From Candidatus Gracilibacteria bacterium (lineage in GTDB: Bacteria > Patescibacteriota > Gracilibacteria > UBA1369 > UBA12473), in the NCBI GenBank assembly GCA_041658685.1, contig JBAZZS010000001.1:496001-560000 (forward strand): a DNA stretch of 64,000 nt, given 5' to 3'. The notes below the pieces were generated by a model. The model had not been told where the DNA came from and did no database searches. It saw only the letters and a list, made by a program, of their open reading frames with translations. The translations under genes were made by a program, and so were the position numbers. The stretch's first letter is position 1, and the number at the start of each line of letters is the position of its first letter. Of the stretch, positions 57,088-64,000 are shown piece by piece.

Positions 57088-59106
57088 ATGAACCTTATTC
57101 TTACCGGCATGCGGTGTTCGGGAAAAACACGACTGGGTCGCGATATTGCGAAAAAATTAAATCGTCCTTTTTTTGATATCGATCAGGAAATCGAACACAT
57201 GATGAACAAAAAAATTGATCAATTCGTGAAAGAAAAAGGATGGCCTGCGTTTCGTAATCTGGAAAAAAGAGTTACCCAACGTCTGGCAAAAGAAAAAAAT
57301 GTTGTTATCTCCACCGGCGGAGGAACTTTCATGGATCCGCAAAACGCTAAAATTTTTAAAAAAAATGGAATCGTGATCTTTCTCAACGCATCCCTTCCCC
57401 TGCTCAAAAAACGCTTACAAAAAAGTTACGCCCGCCCCTCACTCACCGGCACACAATCGTCCCTCCAGGAATTGGATAAAATCTGGAAAGAACGAAAACC
57501 CGTTTATGAACGTGTAGCAGATCTTATCTACACCGTTAAAGAGAAAAACAACGTCGCACCACTTCTAAAAAAAATCAAAAAATCTCCTCAATTTATAAAA
57601 AATGAATGCAAAAAATGCGGCGCTTTGGAATGCCCGTGCCATACGCTCATCATCGGCTCCGGCATCGCCGGGCTCAACTTTGCGCTACACGCGGCACAAT
57701 ACGGAAAAGTCGTGGTTCTCACAAAAAAACTCGCCGCCGAAACCGGAACCAACAAAGCCCAAGGCGGAATCGCCGCAGTCCTGGACAAGGCCGACCGTTT
57801 TGCCGCCCATGTTCAAGACACGTTCGAGGCCGGAAGCCTTCACAACAACCGAAAAGCGGTTGAATTCATGGTAAAAAACGGACCCGCGGCCGTCATGCAA
57901 CTCGTGGAATTTGGGGTGCCGTTTGCTACCGATAAAACCGGAAAACTGCTCCTCACCAAAGAAGGCGGTCACCACGCCCGACGCATCGCGTTTGTCGGAG
58001 ACTACACCGGCATGGAAATCGAACGCATTTTGGTGGAAAAAGTAAAAAATCATCCCAATATCGAACTCCTTGAACACACGTTTGCCCTCGACCTTTTGGT
58101 AAAAAATAAAACCTGTTATGGAGTACGAGTCATTCATGCCGGGAAAATTCAAAATCTATACGCCGCCAATACCGTGCTCGCCACCGGCGGACTCGGGCAA
58201 ATTTACAAATACACCACCAATCCGGCCATCTCGACAGGAGACGGAATCGCCATGGGTCTACGCATTGGCCTCTCTGCAAAAGACATCGAATTCATTCAAT
58301 TTCACCCCACGGCCTTCAAACTCGGAGGTCGAACAAAATTTTTACTCAGTGAAGCGTTACGAGGCGAAGGAGCTCTCCTTAAAAATAAAAAAAATGAACG
58401 ATTTATGAACGGCGTTCATCCTCTGGCAGAACTGGCGCCTCGAGATGTCGTGGCTCGCGCTGTGTATCAGCAAGATTTGAACGGAGGCGCTTTTCTCGAC
58501 ATGCGTCATTTGCATGGAGATGAAATCAAGTTGCGCTTCCCTCAAATTTATCAAAAACTCAAAACATTTAACCTCGACCTCACCAAAGACCTCATCCCCA
58601 TTGCCCCGGCCGCGCATTACTTATGCGGCGGTCTCAAAACCAACCTCAATGGCGAAACCGGGGTACGAAACCTGTACGCCTTCGGTGAAGTGGCCTGGAC
58701 CGGGGTTCACGGCGCCAACCGACTCGCCTCCAATTCTTTACTCGAAGCCCTCGTGTTCAGCGGCCAAGTTCAAAAAAAGATCGCGCACCGTTCTACGCCG
58801 GCGTCTTTCCCGAATTTTCCAGTTCCAACTTACCAAAGACCAACCGCAACTCAACTCAAACGTCTACGCACGATTCAAACCCAAATTCGAGACCTATTGT
58901 GGGAAAACGTAGGCATTATTCGCCATCCTTCGCGCATGCAGCTCGCGTTACGCCAACTTCAAGCCCTCGAAAAATCATTTCCAAAAACCTCCAAGTCTAT
59001 CAATGAACAAACTCAAGAAACCCACAACATGCTCGAAACCGCCAAAGCTGTAACTCAAGCATGCATTAAAAGAAAGAAAAGCTTGGGGAATCATTGGGTG
59101 GAGTAA
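57088..59106 (+). CDS. Shikimate kinase fused to L-aspartate oxidase
   Basis: 672 aa. Residues 1-150 are shikimate kinase: P-loop G7-T14 (GMRCSGKT), Asp30/Asp32, Arg56, GGG 77-79. A linker (about 151-185) holds Cys174, Cys177, Cys182 and Cys184. From about 186 it is NadB: FAD motif GSGIAG, TNKAQGGIAAV, IQFHPTAF, SEALRGEGA, ELAPRDVVARA, HYLCGG, GANRLASNSLLE. NadB oxidises aspartate to iminoaspartate for NAD synthesis. Both halves look intact. A single continuous frame makes an assembly artefact less likely. Confidence 0.9.
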   Translation: MNLILTGMRCSGKTRLGRDIAKKLNRPFFDIDQEIEHMMNKKIDQFVKEKGWPAFRNLEKRVTQRLAKEKNVVISTGGGTFMDPQNAKIFKKNGIVIFLNASLPLLKKRLQKSYARPSLTGTQSSLQELDKIWKERKPVYERVADLIYTVKEKNNVAPLLKKIKKSPQFIKNECKKCGALECPCHTLIIGSGIAGLNFALHAAQYGKVVVLTKKLAAETGTNKAQGGIAAVLDKADRFAAHVQDTFEAGSLHNNRKAVEFMVKNGPAAVMQLVEFGVPFATDKTGKLLLTKEGGHHARRIAFVGDYTGMEIERILVEKVKNHPNIELLEHTFALDLLVKNKTCYGVRVIHAGKIQNLYAANTVLATGGLGQIYKYTTNPAISTGDGIAMGLRIGLSAKDIEFIQFHPTAFKLGGRTKFLLSEALRGEGALLKNKKNERFMNGVHPLAELAPRDVVARAVYQQDLNGGAFLDMRHLHGDEIKLRFPQIYQKLKTFNLDLTKDLIPIAPAAHYLCGGLKTNLNGETGVRNLYAFGEVAWTGVHGANRLASNSLLEALVFSGQVQKKIAHRSTPASFPNFPVPTYQRPTATQLKRLRTIQTQIRDLLWENVGIIRHPSRMQLALRQLQALEKSFPKTSKSINEQTQETHNMLETAKAVTQACIKRKKSLGNHWVE

Positions 59107-59128
59107 AAAATTCTGTTATAATTGCGGC

Positions 59129-59422
59129 ATGACTATCCAAACCATCAAACGACAAATCATTCCCATTCTCAAACTCGAAGGAGTCACAAAAGCCTCCATT
59201 TTTGGGTCTTTTGCCACAGGCGATGAAACCGAACGTAGCGATGTAGATCTTTTAGTACGATTTCAAGGAGGAGCCAGCCTCTTGGATCTTTCTCGGCTTA
59301 AATTAAAACTTGAAGAAAAAATCGGACGAAAAGTCGATATTTTGACCTACGATTCCGTACACCCTTATCTTAAAAAGATCATCTCAGACGAACAAAAACT
59401 CATCTATGAAAAAAAATCCTAA
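59129..59422 (+). CDS. MNT-type nucleotidyltransferase (antitoxin MntA)
   Basis: 97 aa. Minimal nucleotidyltransferase with GSFATGDETERSDVDLLV: G26-S27 and Asp38/Asp40. In HepT-MntA pairs this enzyme AMPylates and silences the HEPN toxin. Overlaps the HEPN gene by 17 nt. Confidence 0.88.
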   Translation: MTIQTIKRQIIPILKLEGVTKASIFGSFATGDETERSDVDLLVRFQGGASLLDLSRLKLKLEEKIGRKVDILTYDSVHPYLKKIISDEQKLIYEKKS

Positions 59423-59747
59423 AATTTTCATCAAACATATCCGTGACAGCATCAAAGAGATTGAAAAATACGCTCGCGGCACCAATAAAGAAAAATTTAG
59501 CGGGATGAAAATGCTTCAAGATGCCCTTATTAGACGCATTGAAATCATTGGCGAAGCGGTTAAACAATTACCGCCTGCGTTCAAAAAACAATATCCGGAA
59601 ATCGCATGGAAAGAAATTGCCGGGATGAGGGACATTCTCATTCATGAATATTTTGGCGTGAATATCAATGTGGTATGGAAAACCATTCAAAAAGACATTC
59701 CAAAACTCAAGGAACAAATCGAGGAATTGCTTGAGAGGCTTGGGTAA
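59406..59747 (+). CDS. HEPN-domain RNase toxin (HepT)
   Basis: 113 aa. RNase motif RX4HXY is complete (Arg75, His80, Tyr82 in MRDILIHEYFG). Tyr82 is the position AMPylated by MntA in characterised pairs. Gene order MNT before HEPN with overlap is typical. Confidence 0.88.
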   Translation: MKKNPKIFIKHIRDSIKEIEKYARGTNKEKFSGMKMLQDALIRRIEIIGEAVKQLPPAFKKQYPEIAWKEIAGMRDILIHEYFGVNINVVWKTIQKDIPKLKEQIEELLERLG

Positions 59748-59750
59748 AGT

Positions 59751-60614
59751 TTACTGAGAAAGAGTCATCGCAGTAATACGTCGAGAAAGCTCGGCGGCTT
59801 CTTCAACTAAACTACCCGCTTGAGCTTCTAATGCTTGTACCTCAGCCACAAAAACCCAAAGAGGAGAAGGCCTTTCCGAAGTTCGATTTACAAAACCAGA
59901 TTCCGGGGCAAGTCCTAAACTCCCGACTCCCGGATTATAAGCTCTTCGAGTCCCCACTCGTTCATTTTCTGTTGCATTCGTCGGGAATGAACGATTTGTC
60001 GCAACAAAAATTTGCACCGGATCAGCACAAGTTATTCCTGACGATTTTTCCCATGTTGCAAAAGCATTTCTCACATCTTCCAAGCGAATCCCTTCATCGG
60101 TGACGCGAACACGTGCCGTTAACAACGGCAATTCCGCAGAAATGGCATCCAATTCCACCTTTTTAGCTTTCAATTTTTCTTTCCATCCTTCTAATTGCGT
60201 TCGTTTCGCGCCTCCTTCTGAAAAATCACTGGCCGGAGCATCCGTCGGTAACCCATTAAGCATAGTTTCCATTTCGACTTTCAGTGTCTCCGTACCCTTT
60301 ACCACAGTGGCTACTCGAGCTTCCAAAATCTTTTTCTCGGCATCTAATTTTCCCTGAGCACCTTCTTGAGCCGAAGATCGCTCCGCATCCGTAACATCCA
60401 CCGCTTCGCCTAAAGAGTCTCCAAGAGAGCCTGCATATCCATTTAATTGCCCCACCGTCATATGAGGAACCGTACAAGCATTCATTAAATTTTGGCCAGT
60501 GACTTCAACGGTCGGTTCTCCCCCCACACGGTAAACGCCCATTCCTTGAGCTTCCGCTGCTAAAGGAGTAACGGCTAACATTGCGGCAGCGACGGCAGGT
60601 TTTGAAATGCCCAT
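59751..60614 (-). CDS. Secreted coiled-coil protein, unknown
   Basis: 287 aa. Sec signal peptide (AAAMLAVTPLAAEAQG, cleavage about residue 23), then two long helical regions (about 65-170 with many Glu/Lys/Leu, and about 260-285) flanking a small Cys-containing segment. No family recognised. Convergent with hepT, stops 3 nt apart. Confidence 0.55.
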   Translation of the reverse strand: MGISKPAVAAAMLAVTPLAAEAQGMGVYRVGGEPTVEVTGQNLMNACTVPHMTVGQLNGYAGSLGDSLGEAVDVTDAERSSAQEGAQGKLDAEKKILEARVATVVKGTETLKVEMETMLNGLPTDAPASDFSEGGAKRTQLEGWKEKLKAKKVELDAISAELPLLTARVRVTDEGIRLEDVRNAFATWEKSSGITCADPVQIFVATNRSFPTNATENERVGTRRAYNPGVGSLGLAPESGFVNRTSERPSPLWVFVAEVQALEAQAGSLVEEAAELSRRITAMTLSQ

Positions 60615-60737
60615 ATTTGATAATTTTATAAATATAATAAAAAAAAGGACACCTTAATTGTCCCATAAGAAGAAGAAGAAGTCAAGATCGAAAATTGGAT
60701 GCATGAAAAAGCGCACTTCGCTTCGCTACGTGCGTGT

Positions 60738-61811
60738 TCAGCACGCCCTAGCCAACATCTCCTCCTGATCCGCTTTTTTCAACGCCTCAACGATTTCGGC
60801 GATATTCCCATCCATAATACCCGGCAAATTGCTCCAACTCACTTTGATGCGGTGATCCGTGACCCGATCTTGAGGGAAATTATACGTGCGAATTTTTTCC
60901 GAACGATCCCCGGTTCCGATCTGGGAAAGACGGGCTTCGCCCAACTCTTTTTGACGTTTTTCCTGCTCCATGGCGTACAAACGCGAACGCAAAACTCCCA
61001 TGGCCTTGGCTTTATTTTTCAACTGTGATTTTTCATCCTGACAGATCACCACCAACCCGCTGGGCAAATGCGTGATGCGCACCGCCGAATCCGTAGTATT
61101 CACCGACTGCCCACCATGCCCTCCGGCGCGGAAAACATCAATCCTCAAGTCCTGATCTCGGATTTGAAGATCCAATTCTTCCACCTCAGGCAAAACCGCC
61201 ACGGTCGCAGTGGACGTGTGAATTCGCCCCTGAGCCTCAGTCACGGGCACGCGCTGAACCCGATGCACTCCACATTCGTATTTAAGAAGCCCAAACGCCT
61301 GAGGCCCTTCCACTTTAAAAATAATTTCACGAACCCCTCCGCCCTCATTTTCACTTTTATCGATCAAATTGACCTTAAGATTCAACGATTCCGCATAACG
61401 AAAATACATACGCGACAACTCCTCGGCAAACAGCGCAGCCTCATCCCCACCTGCCCCGGCTCGAATCTCAAAAATACAATTTTTACTGTCATCCGGATCC
61501 ACCGGTAAAAGTGCCACACGCGCCGCCTCAATGATCTGCCCCTGTTTCAATTTTGCAGCCGCAATTTCAGCTTCCAAAAACGCATGCGTTTCAGAATCCG
61601 TATCCTCTTGCATCATTTTTTCCGCTTCTGCCAACGTGTCTTCGTTTTGTTGAAGTTCGTGATACACCTTGGCGCGCGACTGAAGTTCAATACGACGACG
61701 CACCAATTTTTGATAAAGGGGTTGATTGGAAATCACAGCCAAATCCGACATCTTGGCTTCCACTTCAACGAGTTCATCTGCAAATTTTTTAAGTTTTTCG
61801 AGAATTAACAT
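60738..61811 (-). CDS. prfA: Peptide chain release factor 1
   Basis: 357 aa. GGQ catalytic motif in [19 protein letters not shown]; domain order normal for RF1. Terminates at UAA and UAG. Transcribed before prmC? No: prmC lies upstream on the same strand at 62887-61991, separated by 179 nt of repeat DNA. Confidence 0.95.
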   Translation of the reverse strand: MLILEKLKKFADELVEVEAKMSDLAVISNQPLYQKLVRRRIELQSRAKVYHELQQNEDTLAEAEKMMQEDTDSETHAFLEAEIAAAKLKQGQIIEAARVALLPVDPDDSKNCIFEIRAGAGGDEAALFAEELSRMYFRYAESLNLKVNLIDKSENEGGGVREIIFKVEGPQAFGLLKYECGVHRVQRVPVTEAQGRIHTSTATVAVLPEVEELDLQIRDQDLRIDVFRAGGHGGQSVNTTDSAVRITHLPSGLVVICQDEKSQLKNKAKAMGVLRSRLYAMEQEKRQKELGEARLSQIGTGDRSEKIRTYNFPQDRVTDHRIKVSWSNLPGIMDGNIAEIVEALKKADQEEMLARAC

Positions 61812-61840
61812 AAGAAAACAATAAAAATATTTAAAGGCTT

Positions 61841-61990
61841 ATGTCGTGGTGAGCTTGTCGAACCACACATTCATCAGACACGTAGCGCAGCGGAGTGTCA
61901 TATCCCGCATTTTCAAAGCTTCTTCTTGAGGTCATGGGAATGAAATGCAGGGAATCGGACACTTACTTCGTTCGTGTCTGTTCGAGAACC
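61841..61990. repeat. Mosaic of palindromic repeats between prmC and prfA
   Basis: Contains GTGGTGAGCTTGTCGAACCAC, the reversed 23-nt REP palindrome (61877-61899), a CATGGGAATGAAATGC block shared with 53101-53120, and a GGACAC/GTGTC palindrome. No gene. Confidence 0.6.
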
Positions 61991-62887
61991 TCAGGGTGAC
62001 TTTGGCAACTCTACAATAAAATATCGATCCAAACCAGCCAAATCCGTATGAAATTCAATTTGAACTGAGGGATCGGGAAAATAATGCCGTAACTCCTGCT
62101 CTAGTGCGGCTTTTTGCAAAGAACCAAATTCGCCTAAAATCCATCGGGGGCACCAAGCTTTCACCCCCTTTCCCCCCACTTGTTTCGCGTTGCCTGAACA
62201 ACTAATTTGCTCAAACAATCGCCGATACAAATCCAACCCATCCGAACTTGCAAAAAGGGCAACATGAGGCTCGAATTTCTTCACGGATTTTTCAACAAAA
62301 TTAAATTTTTCAGTGCCAATATACGGCAAATTCGCCACAATCACATCAGGTCTCAAAGCCTCCCTAGGAAAGCTTTCCAAAAGATCGGAAATAAAAAAAG
62401 AAACTCGCTTAGAAAGCCCCAATCGCTCCGCATTTTCACGGGCCACCTCAATGGCTTCGGGAGAAACATCACTCGCAAACACTTGCGCCTGAGGAAGCGT
62501 ATGTGCCAACGCCAACGCAATCGCCCCACACCCGGTTCCAACATCCAAAATTCGCGGCTCCGTCAACCCTGAATCCTGCACTCGCGCCAAAACCGCCTCC
62601 ACCAAATGCTCGGTCTCAGGCCGTGGGACCAAAACGCGCGAATCCACTTTAAATTTCAACCCAAAAAATTCCTTTTCGCCGATCAAATAAGCGACAGACT
62701 CCCCTTTTCCAAATCGAGACCACAAATGCGCCAAACGATCGGACTCTTGAGAAGAAAACTCATATTCCGGATGCGAAAAAACCCATTCCTTGCTCTTGTC
62801 CAGGACATAGCCGACAATCAATTCCGCAGCCAAACGATCAGAAGGGGTTGTAGAAGCCAAAAAAGAGCCGAGGGTGGGATCATTCAT
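61991..62887 (-). CDS. prmC: Release factor glutamine methyltransferase PrmC (HemK)
   Basis: 298 aa from ATG 62887, giving a normal N-terminal helical domain; the frame continues to 63079 but that part is repeat sequence. SAM site ILDVGTGCGAIALALA; the catalytic loop reads ANLPYI rather than NPPY, a variant seen in many PrmC homologues. Methylates the GGQ glutamine of release factors; its neighbour prfA is a substrate. Confidence 0.9.
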   Translation of the reverse strand: MNDPTLGSFLASTTPSDRLAAELIVGYVLDKSKEWVFSHPEYEFSSQESDRLAHLWSRFGKGESVAYLIGEKEFFGLKFKVDSRVLVPRPETEHLVEAVLARVQDSGLTEPRILDVGTGCGAIALALAHTLPQAQVFASDVSPEAIEVARENAERLGLSKRVSFFISDLLESFPREALRPDVIVANLPYIGTEKFNFVEKSVKKFEPHVALFASSDGLDLYRRLFEQISCSGNAKQVGGKGVKAWCPRWILGEFGSLQKAALEQELRHYFPDPSVQIEFHTDLAGLDRYFIVELPKSP

Positions 62888-62944
62888 ATTAATAAAAAAT
62901 CTTGTAATAAGGGAGGTGCGGGGATTTTTGAGGATATTTCTCCG

Positions 62945-63056
62945 AGCAAGAGGGAAAGGGAAATTTTTGTGAAAATTTTTAAGGAAGAGGACACGAGAAT
63001 CATGATCCGAGTGTCCGACTCCCATTTGAACAAAAATTCTTCCTTCCCGATTGCTT
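62945..63056. repeat. Dispersed inverted-repeat element, third copy
   Basis: Arms GGGAAATTTTTGTGAA and GAACAAAAATTCTTCC around CGAGAATCATGATCCGAG; same family as 45706-45900 and 53074-53186. Confidence 0.65.
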
Positions 63057-63103
63057 TTCAAAATGCGGGGATCGGACACGCCGCCCTTAAATGAGATTTC
63101 AAT

Positions 63104-63134
63104 AAAAGAGGCCGCCTTATCGACGACCTCTTTT
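63104..63134 (-). terminator. Terminator of rpsU
   Basis: Stem AAAAGAGG (63104-63111) with CCTCTTTT (63127-63134), 15-nt loop; U-tract in both directions, so it can also stop rightward transcription. Confidence 0.7.
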
Positions 63135-63142
63135 TTGTGTTC

Positions 63143-63346
63143 CTAATAGAACTTCATTTTTTCACGTTTCGCTCGGTAGAATTCACGTTTCAACGCCGCC
63201 TGACGTTGCAACCGCCTGGTCAACGGTTTCTTGCGATAACGTCGTTCCCTCAAGACACGCACAACACGAGAACGTTGGACCGCATGGTCAAAACGAGATA
63301 AAAACCGATCGAATGATTCCTTAGTGTTTTTCCAAACAGAAATCAT
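63143..63346 (-). CDS. rpsU: Ribosomal protein bS21
   Basis: 67 aa, very basic, with the bS21 pattern (ESFDRFLSRFDHAVQRSRVVRVLRERRY interrupted helix). Binds the 30S platform close to the anti-SD. It is the only confident gene in the window with a strong SD, and has a terminator directly after its stop. Confidence 0.93.
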   Translation of the reverse strand: MISVWKNTKESFDRFLSRFDHAVQRSRVVRVLRERRYRKKPLTRRLQRQAALKREFYRAKREKMKFY

Positions 63347-63360
63347 ATAAAACCTCCTTT
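63347..63360 (-). promoter_or_regulatory. Near-perfect Shine-Dalgarno of rpsU
   Basis: Minus strand reads AAAGGAGGTTTTAT before ATG: eight bases complementary to the 16S 3' end (CCTCCTTT), 6 nt from the start codon. Exceptional in this window. Confidence 0.85.
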
Positions 63361-63565
63361 AAGGTCTGAATAAAAAAATAACGTCCGGAGTATAAGGAGC
63401 AATCGGGACGAAGTCAAACTTTTTCAACCCAATAAAAGCCAAAAAAGTGTGCGCGTGCACACTTTTTGCCTCAAATAATGGCTTATTTAAGCCATTTTAA
63501 TACTTAAAAAACCATAAGGAAATACAGGGAAATATATCGATTTACTTCTCTTTGTTGCAGGACTT

Positions 63566-63835
63566 TTATTTTCTTTTCCCCAGCGTCCGGGTCACAAACC
63601 CATACACATCCTCTGAAATGGCATACACACGCCCATCTTGGACCGCCAAAACGCCGCCCAAGATGTCTTCGGCGTCTTCTACTTCGAACACCCAAAAATC
63701 CCCAAACGAAGGGCTAAAACGAAATTGTTGAGGCGAATCCGTGGATTGCAAACGCTCGATTTTCCGCAAGAAATTCGACAAAACGCCCATATCAATCCAA
63801 GTGTCATTTTGAGACGAAGCGCGTGGCATATTCAA
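63566..63835 (-). CDS. Hypothetical small protein
   Basis: 89 aa, not recognised. A single small alpha/beta domain (WIDMGVLSNFLRKIERL, FGDFWVFEVEDAEDILGGVLAVQDGRVYAIS). No signal peptide. An internal Met at residue 16 is an alternative start. Confidence 0.5.
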   Translation of the reverse strand: MNMPRASSQNDTWIDMGVLSNFLRKIERLQSTDSPQQFRFSPSFGDFWVFEVEDAEDILGGVLAVQDGRVYAISEDVYGFVTRTLGKRK

Positions 63836-63877
63836 AAAGATTTTATTTTTGTTATCTATCTATTTTACAGGAGAAAA

Positions 63878-63970
63878 ATGAGCAAGTCAATCTGTTCCAA
63901 TAAGATCCCTGACCTAAGACGAAACGTGCCTTTCCCGGTACGCACGGCTCAACAAAACGAATTAAAATAA
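63878..63970 (+). CDS. Possible 30-aa peptide with SD
   Basis: AGGAG lies 4 nt before the ATG. The peptide is basic (KIPDLRRNVPFPVRTAQQNELK at its C-terminal side) with no known match. It may be a chance frame. Confidence 0.25.
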   Translation: MSKSICSNKIPDLRRNVPFPVRTAQQNELK

Positions 63971-64000
63971 AACTGAATATCAGCCCTCGCTGAAAAATTG

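Noticed and set aside
62888..63079. N-terminal extension of PrmC
   Set aside because: It translates the dispersed inverted-repeat element; the normal PrmC start is at 62887.

Overview
The window looks like a chromosome segment of a Patescibacteria (CPR) bacterium. Supporting signs are a compact gene set, a PrgI protein followed by a VirB4-like N-terminal gene, a TraD-like membrane ATPase, a large Cys-rich zinc-ribbon protein, many small lipoproteins, and translation starts that almost never carry a Shine-Dalgarno (SD) sequence. UGA is used as a stop (for example the overlapping UGA at 21989-21991 and the aroA stop), which argues against the UGA=Gly lineages Gracilibacteria and Absconditabacteria. 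A long shikimate cluster would fit a Peregrinibacteria-like genome. That placement is inference and needs the 16S/23S genes in a tree.

Layout. 1-7.4 kb: end of rimO, an LCP wall enzyme, the TraD-like ATPase, a matrixin-type metalloprotease, glyS and dtd. 7.6-10.2 kb: an AT-rich patch with a PD-(D/E)xK-like protein, an unknown protein, a membrane protein and a methyltransferase. 10.2-18.7 kb: lipoprotein, LUD protein, cupin, mscL, urea transporter plus asparaginase, two divergent regulators, a sigma-region-4/HARE-HTH protein and an RluA-type synthase. 18.8-25.4 kb: tRNA-Val genes with unusual attached elements, a radical SAM/EgtD-like pair, htrA and a 5-formyl-THF ligase. 25.5-34.1 kb: glyA, a zinc-ribbon protein, a SpoIIE-type phosphatase with a solute-binding protein, and lepA. 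34.3-38.1 kb: a strongly promoted structured RNA candidate, prgI, a VirB4 N-terminal gene and an HD protein. 38.2-44.9 kb: the rRNA region on the minus strand. 45-51.7 kb: clpP, a RimK-like ligase, lipoproteins, three tRNAs, radA and tatD. 51.7-59.1 kb: an aromatic biosynthesis cluster (leader peptide/attenuator, aroF, aroB, aroA, an MFS protein, an aroK-nadB fusion). 59.1-64 kb: a MNT/HEPN pair, prfA, prmC, rpsU and small proteins.

Most notable signals. (1) Three tRNA genes (Val-TAC, Val-CAC, Ile-GAT) are each preceded by a related 190-280 nt palindromic element whose far end repeats the first 9-11 nt of that particular tRNA. The hairpins keep their pairing while changing sequence. (2) The DAHP synthase gene has a complete Phe/Tyr leader-peptide attenuator: promoter, 30-codon leader ending in clustered Tyr/Phe codons, and mutually exclusive 1:2, 2:3 and 3:4 helices with a U-tract. 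(3) rpsU (bS21) is the only clear gene in the window with a near-perfect SD, while its neighbours start after pyrimidine-rich CCC-ATG contexts. This parallels the bS21 autoregulation described in Bacteroidia. (4) 16S and 23S are separated by two tRNA-Ala genes on the opposite strand and a small membrane-protein gene, and each rRNA has its own consensus promoter. (5) A strong promoter at 34302-34329 drives a GC-rich, highly structured stretch that matches no RNA family I recognise.

The intergenic regions are also rich in dispersed palindromic repeats (several families, listed below). All repeat, promoter and pairing claims come from reading the sequence by eye. Function names come from family motifs, without any database search.
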